Shown here in pieces: positions 42,960-52,367 of a DNA stretch of 64,000 bases; the first letter of the stretch is position 1, and each line of letters begins with the position of its first letter. Source of the DNA: Corallium rubrum (taxonomy: Eukaryota; Cnidaria; Anthozoa; Scleralcyonacea; Coralliidae); assembly GCA_964035015.1 (NCBI GenBank), contig OZ036005.1, positions 8,260,188 through 8,324,187 on the forward strand, in the 5' to 3' direction. The notes under the pieces were generated by a model. The model did no database searches, had not been told where the DNA came from, and was given only the letters and a program-made list of their open reading frames with translations. The translations under genes and the position numbers were made by a program.

Positions 42960-43510
42960 AGCCATACAAAACTTACTTGTACCCAAAACAAAACATTTTC
43001 AGAAGAAATAGAAGAAATCCGAAGAGATATCCTCACCGAATCGCTTGGTTTTCTGCCATGTCGCTTCTAACGGTTTACATTGAGTTGAGTACTTCATGTA
43101 ATTATCTACGAATGTCATGTTTGAGGCAAATCACTCGCTAAAAAGTGTACGAGACTTTTGGACTTTCAAAAGTCCGGGTATTTTCTCGTTGGACTTTCGG
43201 ACTTTTGTGAGTTTGTTGCGGACTTTTGCGGACTTTTTGTGAAAATTGTTAACGATATTTTCCCATTGTTTTTCATGTTCTGGTCGGGCTATAAGTGAAA
43301 CTGGGAACGAATATAAGCCCAGGAGGCAAATGGGAGAACTAGAAATTGGGCCATTACATATTTGGGATAACAACAGTCAACAGTAAAAAAACATGCAAAA
43401 ACCCGATAATAAAAGTTGGTAATACCCCAATCCAAAATTTAAATAGCTTTGCAGCCTGTCGCCTTTAATTCAAAATTAATATTCTACGCCTACTTGATTG
43501 ATTCTATTTA
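42960..43510. other. No recognised gene
   Basis: Contains a short run of GGACTTTCAAAAGTCCG / GGACTTTTGCGGAC units near 43150-43230, a local hairpin-rich repeat. Nothing else recognised. Confidence 0.4.
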
Positions 43511-43519
43511 CATTTCATC

Positions 43520-43871
43520 CAGGTGGTTGCACTGCGACCGCAAAGCATGACGGTTAAATTGTATTTTGTAAATTATATATGACTTGTTGAGCAGTTTTGG
43601 ACAACTCCAAGCTCATTTTCTAAACTCGATAAATGCATTTTAGTTCAGTGACAGCTTCTATTAAAGAACGAAGCAAGTTCTGTGCGGTCGTGCGAAGTGG
43701 AAGCCGGATATAATGCATGTGTCTACAAAAAAAATTGACAAAGGATGAAAACTAGCTGTTAAAAACAAAGAATAACTGACCGCTCTTCAGTTCCTATTTC
43801 GCTATGTTTTCCACAAATATGCGAAAATTTCCTACCATAGTGCTTTGCGGTCGCAGTGCAACCACCGCCTG
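43520..43871. mobile_element. 352-bp MITE with 9-bp TSD
   Basis: Ends CAGGTGGTTGCACTGCGACC and, on the right, a 26-bp inverted match finishing GCAACCACCGCCTG. Perfect direct flanks CATTTCATC at 43511-43519 and 43872-43880. The 9-bp TSD points to a Mutator-like or unusual hAT-like source. Confidence 0.8.
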
Positions 43872-44051
43872 CATTTCATCTAACTCGTGTCGAATGTCAG
43901 TCTCGTGCGCCACCGCGGCATGACCTTCTTTACAACGTCAACAGCTAACGAAAATGAGTGGTCCAAACTTTCAGTTAGTGTTGAGTCATCAATGCTTGCA
44001 CAATAATGTTTCAAAGAAAGGTAGCCAGGGGTGAAAACCTGATCCAGGGAT

Positions 44052-47000
44052 CAGGGGCCGCGGAAGCACCTCGAAAGTGGGGGGGCACTGACCAAAAAGG
44101 GCACTTGAGTTTTGCACCTTACTACTGTATCTTAGTTTAATATAGATATATATTCTTTTATGAATCATGATCAAGTCACAAAGTCAGCAAAGTATTGGTG
44201 GACATTCTTCGGATGCTATGCGTATTCTCTATTGCTCTGCATGCGTACTAAGTCTTAACAAACTGAAGATGATTAGATGAACAATTTTATTAAGTAATGC
44301 GATTTTATTAAAATTTGCCAAAAAACCTAACCCTACGTTCGTTTTTCAGAACAAAGTCTTTAGCAATCAAACTTAAGTCCAGTTCATCAGTTCTGGCCTT
44401 GTTTACATGCATAACAATAAGGTTGTTGTAGCGTGCTGCCGTCATCGTGCTCCTTAGATACGTTTTGACAAGACGCTGGCTTGAAAAAGATCGTTCTCCA
44501 GAGGCTGCGCTCATTGGAGCAAGAAGGTAAATCTGCAAAAGTCGGACAACGTTAGACATTGCCATGACGATCTGCGATGAGTCAGTTTCTTCTGTTGAGA
44601 ATATTGATGTAATGGTGTCAATTGATGTCACCGTCTTAACTTCTGGAAGTCGCTGCGAGATAATTCCTTCAAGAAGCTTTAACTCTGCCTTTAGCTGATC
44701 AAAATCGAGGTCATCTTCGTAAAGGCGTTTCACTGCATCATTTAACTCAAACGTACGCCCATTTGCCGCATTAATGAGCACGGTTTCGATGTTCATCAAT
44801 ACAGAATATATTTCTTGATCGAAACGTTCCTGTAGTGCAGCCATGCACGCGTCAATTGCCTCAACACATTGGGCACGGTGGAATTCTTTCGCGGATTGGA
44901 AATGATGTTGCTTACCATCTCCGTGCTGAAATCGCCGCGGAACTTGCTTCGGTCTTGACAGTTTAGGATCGTCTACAAAGTTGATGGCCTTGCTCGAAGT
45001 GACTACTTGGTCGTAAAACAAATGGAAGTCGTCTCGTTGACGTTGCAAGTTTGTCTTCAAGGAATTGACGCAAGTAACAGTTGTTTGTGCCGTTATTGAA
45101 GGCTTCTGTAACGTAGATGCAACTTGTTCACACACGCTGAAGATATTCTGTGCAAAACTTAAACCAAAGTACGTGGAAAACTTCTTCAATTGGCTAGCCA
45201 TACCTGATGCGGTGTCACGTACGGTAGACTTGGAAGATTCTTTGGCTATGCTAAGTAATGTGGAGTACAGGGCCTCGTAATTGTGCAAGACAGCCGAGAT
45301 GGCTTTGGTTCTTACCGTCCACCGAGTTGGACACAGCAAATGCGGATTCTCAACTTGCGTGCCGTTGTCGTTAATCTCTTTGGCGATATGCTGGTATTGC
45401 GCCATTCGTGTTGGTGAAGATCGAATAAACACGGCCAAGTCTTGCACGACCTTTAACGTATCGCTGATAATTTCGCTTTCCTTCACACAATCATGCAAAG
45501 CCAAATCAAGACTGTGGTTACCGCAGTGAATGTACAGGGCGCGGGGATTCTCTGAAGATATTCGGGCTGCAACTCCACTTCTGCTTCCAGCCATATTTGC
45601 TGCGCCATCATATGTTTGCCACCGACAGTCGTCTATCGTCAAATTGCATCGCAACAAAATGTCCTTCAGCGAAGTGGTGATTGTTTCAGCATCGGTTTTC
45701 TCTAGCTCGTACATACCGAGGAAATCTTCGTGGACGGATAAGTCGGTTGTAGATACCCAGCGTAAAACACATGTTAATTGTTCCTTGTTGCTTATGTCTC
45801 TAGACTCATCTGCAATAAGGCTAAATAATTGTGATTCCTTGCGTAGGTCTGCAACTATAGACCTCAGGACTGCGTTGCCCATCATGTTAATCAACTCGTT
45901 TATAATGTCATGACTGAGATATCTTCCGTTGTCAATCCACTCCAATAATCCAGGGACATCCTCTGCTCTTAATTTTAGCAGCTGGTGTAAGTTACTCTCA
46001 ATGTCAGTTTTTCCTTGCAAGCTCTGGGCCTGGCGTGCCAAGTACCTAATGCTACTAAGTTGTTTTAACAACATTCGTCTTCGAGTTTCCTGGGTTTTTT
46101 TAAATTCACCGACCAATTTCGCTCCGATATCGCTTCTCGAATCATCAAATAATAAAACTTTCTCAGTGGCCTCCGCGTGAAATTTAGACTGAGAGTGTTT
46201 TTTAAGTTTTTCTTGGCACTTCTTCCAGTCGCTGAATTCCCCTAAGAGAAAGGCCTTTTCACCGTTATGACTGAATGTAATAAGGTCTTGACGCATCGCT
46301 CTTTTACAGAAGTAACAGGCAATGGTACCTTTCGTCACGCAATATGTGACCCAAGCGTACTTCAAAAATATAGAGGATGGACAAGTTCGTACATTCGACG
46401 ATCCTCCTTTAGTGGTTTGCTTTGTAGATGTGCGCTTTATTTCTTCTTGGGTAGGACGGTAAGGCTTTCTGTCTGTACAGCACAAACGCTGACACTCCAG
46501 TCCTAGCGAACAATCTGTTGATTCAATTGGCATAGGTCCTACAAATGGGACGGTAGTCGTAGAACTTGGCAAAGACGCTAGGTTGTCAGAAGCTCTGGGA
46601 GTAGATGGCTCGGTCGGCGGCGCGACTGGTATCTCTGAAGAGGCCCCAGGGCCAGGATCACTGAAATTTGATTCGGAATCAGAATGATGAGATAAACAGG
46701 TTGGTGGAGTTTCCGTAGTTGACGGCAGTGTCGAGTTAGACCCAGAGTCGATGTCGGGTTCAACAACATCTTTAATTGGAGCGCTACTAAAGAAACTTGT
46801 CAGTTTTCGCATCCTTTTAGCTGTTTCTACAAGCTCTTTTTCTTTTTCTCGTTTTCGCCTAGCAGCTCTAGGCATGATGATTTTGAGTAGACCTCCTGAT
46901 TGAATATTGTAAATTTGTAATTATTATTATTATTGTGATTTGTCAACAGTCCTGTAAGAACAATGGTCTGAGAAACAATACGACGGGAGCAATGCGTAGC
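44052..47000 (-). mobile_element. hAT transposon carrying an intact transposase ORF
   Basis: Encloses the 855-codon transposase. A probable terminus on the 3' side is CAGGGGCCGCGGAAGCACC at 44052, followed by GTGGGGGGGCAC, as at the ends of the 51667-56323 hAT. The other terminus was not found, so the right limit is approximate. Confidence 0.6.
44308..46875 (-). CDS. hAT-family transposase with TTF-type zinc finger (ZMYM1-like), 855 aa, intact
   Basis: Cut-and-paste transposase. An Arg/Lys-rich start (MPRAARRKREKEKE) and Ser/Pro-rich linker precede a TTF-type zinc finger at about residues 165-245 (CPSSIFLKYAWVTYC, IACYFCKRAM, DWKKCQEKLKKH). The RNase-H-like core has D in LIADESRDISNKEQ, D in TYDGAANMAG, the CxxH motif in HCGNHSLDLALHDC and CPTRWTVRT. 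E is in SAASGERSFSSQRL, part of the C-terminal dimerisation region, which ends VRFFGKF. No stop or frameshift in 856 codons, so it could be active. The start is the first Met of the open frame. The 52368-55123 pseudogene is a clear paralogue. Confidence 0.9.
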   Translation of the reverse strand: MPRAARRKREKEKELVETAKRMRKLTSFFSSAPIKDVVEPDIDSGSNSTLPSTTETPPTCLSHHSDSESNFSDPGPGASSEIPVAPPTEPSTPRASDNLASLPSSTTTVPFVGPMPIESTDCSLGLECQRLCCTDRKPYRPTQEEIKRTSTKQTTKGGSSNVRTCPSSIFLKYAWVTYCVTKGTIACYFCKRAMRQDLITFSHNGEKAFLLGEFSDWKKCQEKLKKHSQSKFHAEATEKVLLFDDSRSDIGAKLVGEFKKTQETRRRMLLKQLSSIRYLARQAQSLQGKTDIESNLHQLLKLRAEDVPGLLEWIDNGRYLSHDIINELINMMGNAVLRSIVADLRKESQLFSLIADESRDISNKEQLTCVLRWVSTTDLSVHEDFLGMYELEKTDAETITTSLKDILLRCNLTIDDCRWQTYDGAANMAGSRSGVAARISSENPRALYIHCGNHSLDLALHDCVKESEIISDTLKVVQDLAVFIRSSPTRMAQYQHIAKEINDNGTQVENPHLLCPTRWTVRTKAISAVLHNYEALYSTLLSIAKESSKSTVRDTASGMASQLKKFSTYFGLSFAQNIFSVCEQVASTLQKPSITAQTTVTCVNSLKTNLQRQRDDFHLFYDQVVTSSKAINFVDDPKLSRPKQVPRRFQHGDGKQHHFQSAKEFHRAQCVEAIDACMAALQERFDQEIYSVLMNIETVLINAANGRTFELNDAVKRLYEDDLDFDQLKAELKLLEGIISQRLPEVKTVTSIDTITSIFSTEETDSSQIVMAMSNVVRLLQIYLLAPMSAASGERSFSSQRLVKTYLRSTMTAARYNNLIVMHVNKARTDELDLSLIAKDFVLKNERRVRFFGKF

Positions 47001-47750
47001 GGTAGAATTTATAGTCTCATGTGGATCATAAATTGCGATTTCTGATTGGTTAACTAGGGGGTGGACCTCTGCGAAGACAATCCCACTCGACAAATCACAA
47101 TTTTTGATCCTTCCGGGCAATCAAGATCAAAAACCAAGCTGTAGCCGATTTTGCATGGTGTCATGGATTGACTTTGTTTTACATATTTTTACACGCATAA
47201 TACGCAACTATTTGCACTAATTTTTTTTTCCTATTAGCGTATTATGCGTATACCACTCCAAGACTCCAAGTGGTCCCAAACGATATATTTACTTCTGCCA
47301 GCAGTGCACTTATTAGCTTAAGGGGGCATTTACAGCCATTTGCGTCCAAGACCGAACCGCAAACTTTTTCACACGTTTGTTTACGTTTGTATAACGTGAC
47401 GTTTGCCGTTTGAAAGTTTGAAACGCGACGTTTGCTGTTTAAAACGGAAACCATTCTTATTGTTTTAAATCATCACAACTGAGTCAGTTTAACTGACGTT
47501 GTAAGAAACGATTACTAACAAGTTTCGCCGCTCTTGTATCATTTGAAAACCTATACAAGCTTCTACTTCACGAATTTCGACTAAGTCTAAACTGGTATGT
47601 TTAAATGTTTAATGTTTTAAATTAAAATTGATAAAACGTGCATCAAAACATGACATACAGTAACATGACAGTTACAGCACCAGAACCGTCGGGTTTTCCA
47701 TTCTAATTAGTATATTTTCAATTTCGCATCTGAATGACTTCCGCACTGTA
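46876..47750. other. No recognised gene
   Basis: Presumed 5' side of the hAT element and flank. Short paired AACGCGACGTTTGC / AACGTGACGTTTGCC stretches near 47390-47440 are the only structure noted. Confidence 0.4.
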
Positions 47751-47755
47751 AATTT

Positions 47756-48060
47756 TAAGGAGTAAAAATCACCCCGAATAGTAGGGGTAGTTTATTTTCC
47801 ACAGAATGCCCCGTTTTTTCGGGGCAAAATTTAATAGAATAAAAGGAGGGTAAAAACTACCCGCGCTAACAGGGTAAAATATGAGGGTAATAGTTACCCC
47901 TAAGGGGAGAAATTCTAGGGGTAAAGTTACCCCAAATGTGGGGTAAATTCGATTTCCACAGAATGCCCCGTTTTTGGGGGGTAAAATAGGAAGAACTTCA
48001 ACAGGGGGTAAAAATTACTCTGCTACCCAGGGTAAAATCCCCCACCCCCCACTGGGTATT
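47756..48060. repeat. Degenerate GGGGTAA / TTACCCC micro-repeat field
   Basis: About 20 occurrences of GGGGTAA, GGGTAAAA or TTACCCC on both strands within 300 bp. CCACAGAATGCCCCGTTTTT occurs twice (47800 and 47955). The irregular spacing and mixed orientation rule out a telomere array. Confidence 0.65.
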
Positions 48061-48200
48061 CAAATGCTATATAGACTAATTGAAAGACAGTACTATTTCA
48101 CATGCGTTCAACTTTTACTATAAATCAACGATCAAAGAATATGCATGATATTGTGCATCAGGGTTTACAGAAGCTTGCGATCAAGATCTTTGACAAATTT

Positions 48201-48470
48201 TTAGACAGCAATTTTGTTTGATGCAATGTGCTGTAATCCAAGAAGCACATGAGAATCCATGAACAAGAACATATCTTGGAACTCTGGTGGATACTGGATT
48301 GAGAATACGTTAGTCATCGCGTGTAGAGACAACAACACAGTTTTGATTGGGATGTTCGTGACATCCACCAATCCGTTTTCCCCTGCACAGACCACCAGTC
48401 GATCCAAGCAGAAGATGTCACCTCCAACTCCAATTACTTTTGGAAAGTTGCTTTGCGTACAGCGTCGTTA
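48201..48470 (-). pseudogene. Fragment of a conserved uncharacterised protein
   Basis: Minus-strand frame reading NFPKVIGVGGDIFCLDRLVV, then IPIKTVLLSLHAMTNVFSIQ and YPPEFQDMFLFMDSH, ending at 48201. Immediately upstream another frame (EDDDFNDAVRKATF) seems to continue the same protein, which implies a one-base shift at about 48460. An acceptor-like TTTTAATAG lies at about 48485. I do not know the family. It could be a last exon or a transposon-derived fragment. Confidence 0.4.
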
Positions 48471-48479
48471 AAATCATCG

Positions 48480-49145
48480 TCTTCCTATTAAAATATAAAG
48501 TGTTGCAAACGCCATTGATATGGATATAAGGAAATGGGCAATGCGTGGAAAATAAGGGTAATTTCATACTGTTCCAAATTACTTATTGAGATGTTTCTCC
48601 TACACCGATGTCAATCGTATTAAAGCTAGGAATTCCTATCATACAGATTGGATTCTGATTTGAATGTCACTTATTATTCCGAATCTTAACTTGGAATCTT
48701 AACTTTAAGCTTCATGAATGATGTTCCAATCCTTTAATAACATGATCGAGTGACCATTAATGGTAAACCATCTAATCTCGTACTCACTAACAAATTAAAT
48801 TGTGTATTTTATCAAATTTACTGAGGGAAAACACTTTAATTTAAGCCACATGCATCTGTTATAACGAATGATGTAACGTTACCGCAAAGACTGTAAAAGT
48901 CGAGCTTTGTTCAACTTTTACTGGTCATTACAGTACTGGCAGCATTCATTCTGGCTTTTCTGTATTATGTAAACTAGCCTCTAGTGTGCTATACTGTACA
49001 GTACGTAGCAGGATAAGTTGTTATCTGGACATATTTTTGAATAGTTATAAATAGGCTATGTATCACATGCATGCACTATATGCATGCATACAATCAGATG
49101 AATAAGGGATTTAATGGTTCTACAAACAAAATAGATTGTGGGTGT
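48480..49145. other. No recognised gene
   Basis: AT-rich sequence without repeat structure or coding signals that I could identify. Confidence 0.4.
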
Positions 49146-49162
49146 TAATCAGTTAGCCTTTC

Positions 49163-49797
49163 TCATGCCATGACAAGACGCAAGACAAGTCACAGGACAA
49201 GACGGAAGACAAGACGGAAGACAAGACGGAAGACAAGACGCAAGACGTAAGACGTAAGACAAGACGCAAGACGTAAGACAAGACGCAAGACGTAAGACAA
49301 GACGCAAGACGTAAGACAAGACGCAAGACGTGAGACAAGACGCAAGACGTAAGACAAGACGTAAGACAAGACGCAAGACAAGACAAGACGCAAGACAAGA
49401 CGCAAGACAAGACAAGACAAGACAAGACAAGACAAGACAAGACAAGACAAGACAAGACAAGACAAGACAAGACAAGACAAGACAAGACAAGACAAGACAA
49501 GACAAGACAAGACAAGACAAGACAAGACAAGACAAGACAAGACAAGACAAGACAAGACAAGACAAGACAAGACAAGACAAGACAAGACAAGACAAGACAA
49601 GACAAGACGCAAGACAAGACAAGACAAGACAAGACAAGACAAGACAAGACAAGACAAGACGCGACACGACACGACACGACACGACACGACACGACGGGAA
49701 GGGACGGGACGGGACGGGACGGGACGGGACGGGACGGGACGGGACGGGACGGGACGGGACGAGACGAGACGAGACGAGACAAGATGCAAGACAAGAC
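49163..49797. repeat. (ACAAG)n pentanucleotide array with variant blocks
   Basis: About 630 bp. It starts with GACGCAAGACGTAAGACAA units, then more than 40 nearly pure ACAAG repeats, then ACACG, then GGGAC and GAGAC blocks. Three overlapping frames on the minus strand and one on the plus stay open because the period is five; none is a gene. Confidence 0.95.
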
Positions 49798-50439
49798 AAT
49801 ATATAGATATCATCTATTTATAAATAGGTATAGGATATAACAGTGCATAATATAGATATAATTGTTGTTTTCTACTTACTTGTCCATACTTGTAAATATC
49901 TTTCTGTCTGTATGTTTGGTCGTCTATATATAGTTAAACTCTGGCCTAGAAATAACACATGAAAATTGATGATAAAAAATAAATATACTTGCAAATTTAC
50001 AATGCAGTAATTCGAATAAATCCAAATTACAATGCAAATGCACAAAGTGAGGCAACCTGCAAGGTAAGTGCCAAGGCAAAGTGAGGTAAGACAAAACAAT
50101 TAAGGCAAGAGAAGGGAAGGCAGTCCTTTAAAACTGTAAAATGTTTTACCAAATACCAGACACTGCCAGATAGCAAAATTTTACTGGATACTGCCCACAG
50201 GGCACCAATACCCAGATCTGGCACATCTCTAAAAACTTTACAATACTTATACAGAACAACATTATATAAATATCATCTTTAATAATTTATAAATAAGCCA
50301 CATCAAAAATAAACATATTTTTCTACTTACTTATTAAATAGTTAGTAGAATAAAATTATATCTTTCTGTCTTTTTGTTTGGTTTTCTAGATTATACTCGA
50401 GCCTAAAAAATACATGAAAATTTAAGATATTGAAATAGA

Positions 50440-50725
50440 TAGACTTGCAAAGCTACAGTAATATTTTCAAAATATTGTATTTCAATGCAATGGACTCCAA
50501 TACAATTAATGCATGTAATACAATGCAATGTAATGCAAAACAATGCAAAACAATGCAACGCAATACAATGCAATGTGACACAGTCCTCATTACAATGCAA
50601 TAAATGTTAATAAACTGCAAAACTATACAATACAAGACTTTACAACACTCCAATACAATACAATATGCAATAACAATACAAAAACAGTACAATACAGTGC
50701 AGTACATTACAGTGCAGTGCAATAC
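50440..50725. repeat. Degenerate ACAATGCAAT repeats
   Basis: Loose repeats of ACAATGCAAT, ATACAATGCA and ACAGTGCAGT. The region 49800-50440 before it has no recognised feature. Confidence 0.6.
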
Positions 50726-50737
50726 AGTACATATATC

Positions 50738-50985
50738 TTATTAGATGTTTTGGTGTGTAGTATCGCTGTATATTTTTACTCGTTTGTATTTTGACGAGCC
50801 TGCGTATCGCTGTATATTTTTTCTCGTTGTTTATATTTTGACGAGCCCACAGGCTCATCAAAATACAAACAATGAGTAAAAATATACAGCGATACTACAC
50901 ACCAAAACAGGGCGAGTCAAAATACAAACAACGAGTAAAAATATACAGCAATACTACACACCAAAACATCTAATATTTACTATAC
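50738..50985. mobile_element. Palindromic MITE with duplicated right arm
   Basis: TTAGATGTTTTGGTGTGTAG at the left is mirrored at the right end (CTACACACCAAAACATCTAA). The internal unit AAAATACAAACAATGAGTAA with TATACAGCGATACTAC occurs twice in each orientation, so one arm has been duplicated. Confidence 0.7.
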
Positions 50986-51221
50986 AACTGCTCTGATTAA
51001 CAAATTTTTATGGAAAAAGAAAACTCTAAAAAGGCCAGAGAAGTGGCGTGACTTGCACCAGGACAAAATAATAAGCATACATGAAGTAGTCTCCCGTGTG
51101 ATAACTTTCATTTGCTTATAAACAATCCAAATAACCAGTGCAAATACCTAACTATGCAAATATCACTGTATATTTGCACTAATTTTTAGCGTTATTTGGA
51201 CAGTTTTTAATGCAGTTGTAT

Positions 51222-51425
51222 AATAAAGTACAGTACAGTACAGTATACAGTACAGTATACAGTACAGTATACAGTACAGTATACAGTACAGTACAGTACA
51301 GTACAGTACAGTACAGTAAAGTACAGTACAGTAAAGTACAGTACAGTAAAGTACAGTACAGTACAGTACAGTACAGTACACTACAGTACAGTACAGTACA
51401 GTACAAATACAGTGCAGTGCAGTAC
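51222..51425. repeat. (GTACA)n array
   Basis: CAGTA/GTACA pentamers with AGTAT and AAGTA variants, about 200 bp. Confidence 0.95.
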
Positions 51426-51606
51426 TAGTAAAGTATTAATTAGTACAATATTATAAAAAATATTTATTCAATTATAAATAGGTATTAAATAGGTATGAGA
51501 CAAACAACACTTAAAAGATAAATGTTTGAAAAGTTACAATATAATACAATACTACAATGCAACGCATTGCACTGCATTAAGCAATGCAATAAGCAATACA
51601 ATACTA

Positions 51607-51666
51607 TAAAATGCCATGCCATGCCATACCATACCATACCATACCATACCATACCATATACCATAC
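51607..51666. repeat. (ACCAT)n array used as hAT target
   Basis: CCATA/CCATG pentamers. The array continues on the other side of the hAT element (56324-56375), so the transposon split it. Confidence 0.9.
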
Positions 51667-51797
51667 CAGTGGCGTAGGAAGCAAGTTTAAGTTGGGGGGG
51701 CACAAGCTTTCAGGGGCACTTTTGCATACAGAAAGGGCACCCTGTAATCGTGTATGGGAAATTTGTGACCGCATTTCTAGGGGGGTCCGGGGGTATG

Positions 51798-52135
51798 CTT
51801 AAAATGTATATATTCTACACTCGAATTTTCCTTCACCTAATATCCTTAGAACATGCTATGTAATCGAGTGAAATGCCCAATATCACTTATAATATACCCA
51901 ATTCTCTCCTGGCATTACCACCACATTATATATACTGACACTGAACTCGCGATCAAGCTCTCGGCAACGCCCTCCGTGGCTCAGTGGTCAGAGCATTGCA
52001 CTAGAATCGCAAGGTCGTGGGTTCAATTCCTGCCGGAAGGCCGTGTAGTTGCATTTTTCGCAACTGGTCCCGGTTTGGTCTTAAAATGTATATATTCTAC
52101 ACTCGAATTTTCCTTCACCTAATATCCTCAGAACT
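51798..52135 (+). mobile_element. tRNA-derived SINE with duplicated tail
   Basis: The tRNA-like head (51969-52040) has box A TGGCTCAGTGG and box B GGTTCAATTCC. It is followed by GTTGCATTTTTCGCAACTGG and the tail starting CTTAAAATGTATATATTCTA (52080-52135). The same 56-bp tail, with two differences, also lies upstream (51798-51853), so two SINE tails sit in direct orientation around the head. Confidence 0.65.
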
Positions 52136-52367
52136 TGATAGTTACAATAGTGTCCACATAAAGTCATTCCAAAATAGAACTTTTCATATGTGATAAAGAA
52201 GTTCTGTTACAAAACTATCAAATATTCATCTTGATCAACGAAAATAATGAACTAAATGTTAACTATAACTGGTTAAACATATAGCAAGAATATGGTTCAT
52301 AATCAACGTTTGATATTCTTAATTCTCGGGGAAAAGGCAGTGCATGTCTGTAGTTTTTATTAAGAAC

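Noticed and set aside
44988..46506. Plus-strand ORFs over the hAT gene
   Set aside because: Antisense shadows of the 855-codon transposase.
47756..48060. Interstitial telomere array
   Set aside because: Motifs are irregularly spaced and on both strands, unlike telomere repeats.
49149..49813. Four overlapping ~160-216 codon ORFs
   Set aside because: (ACAAG)n and variants keep all three minus frames open.
51969..52040. Genuine tRNA gene
   Set aside because: Boxes A and B are present, but the anticodon stem mispairs. The apparent AGA (Ser) anticodon lacks the long variable arm, and a SINE tail follows.
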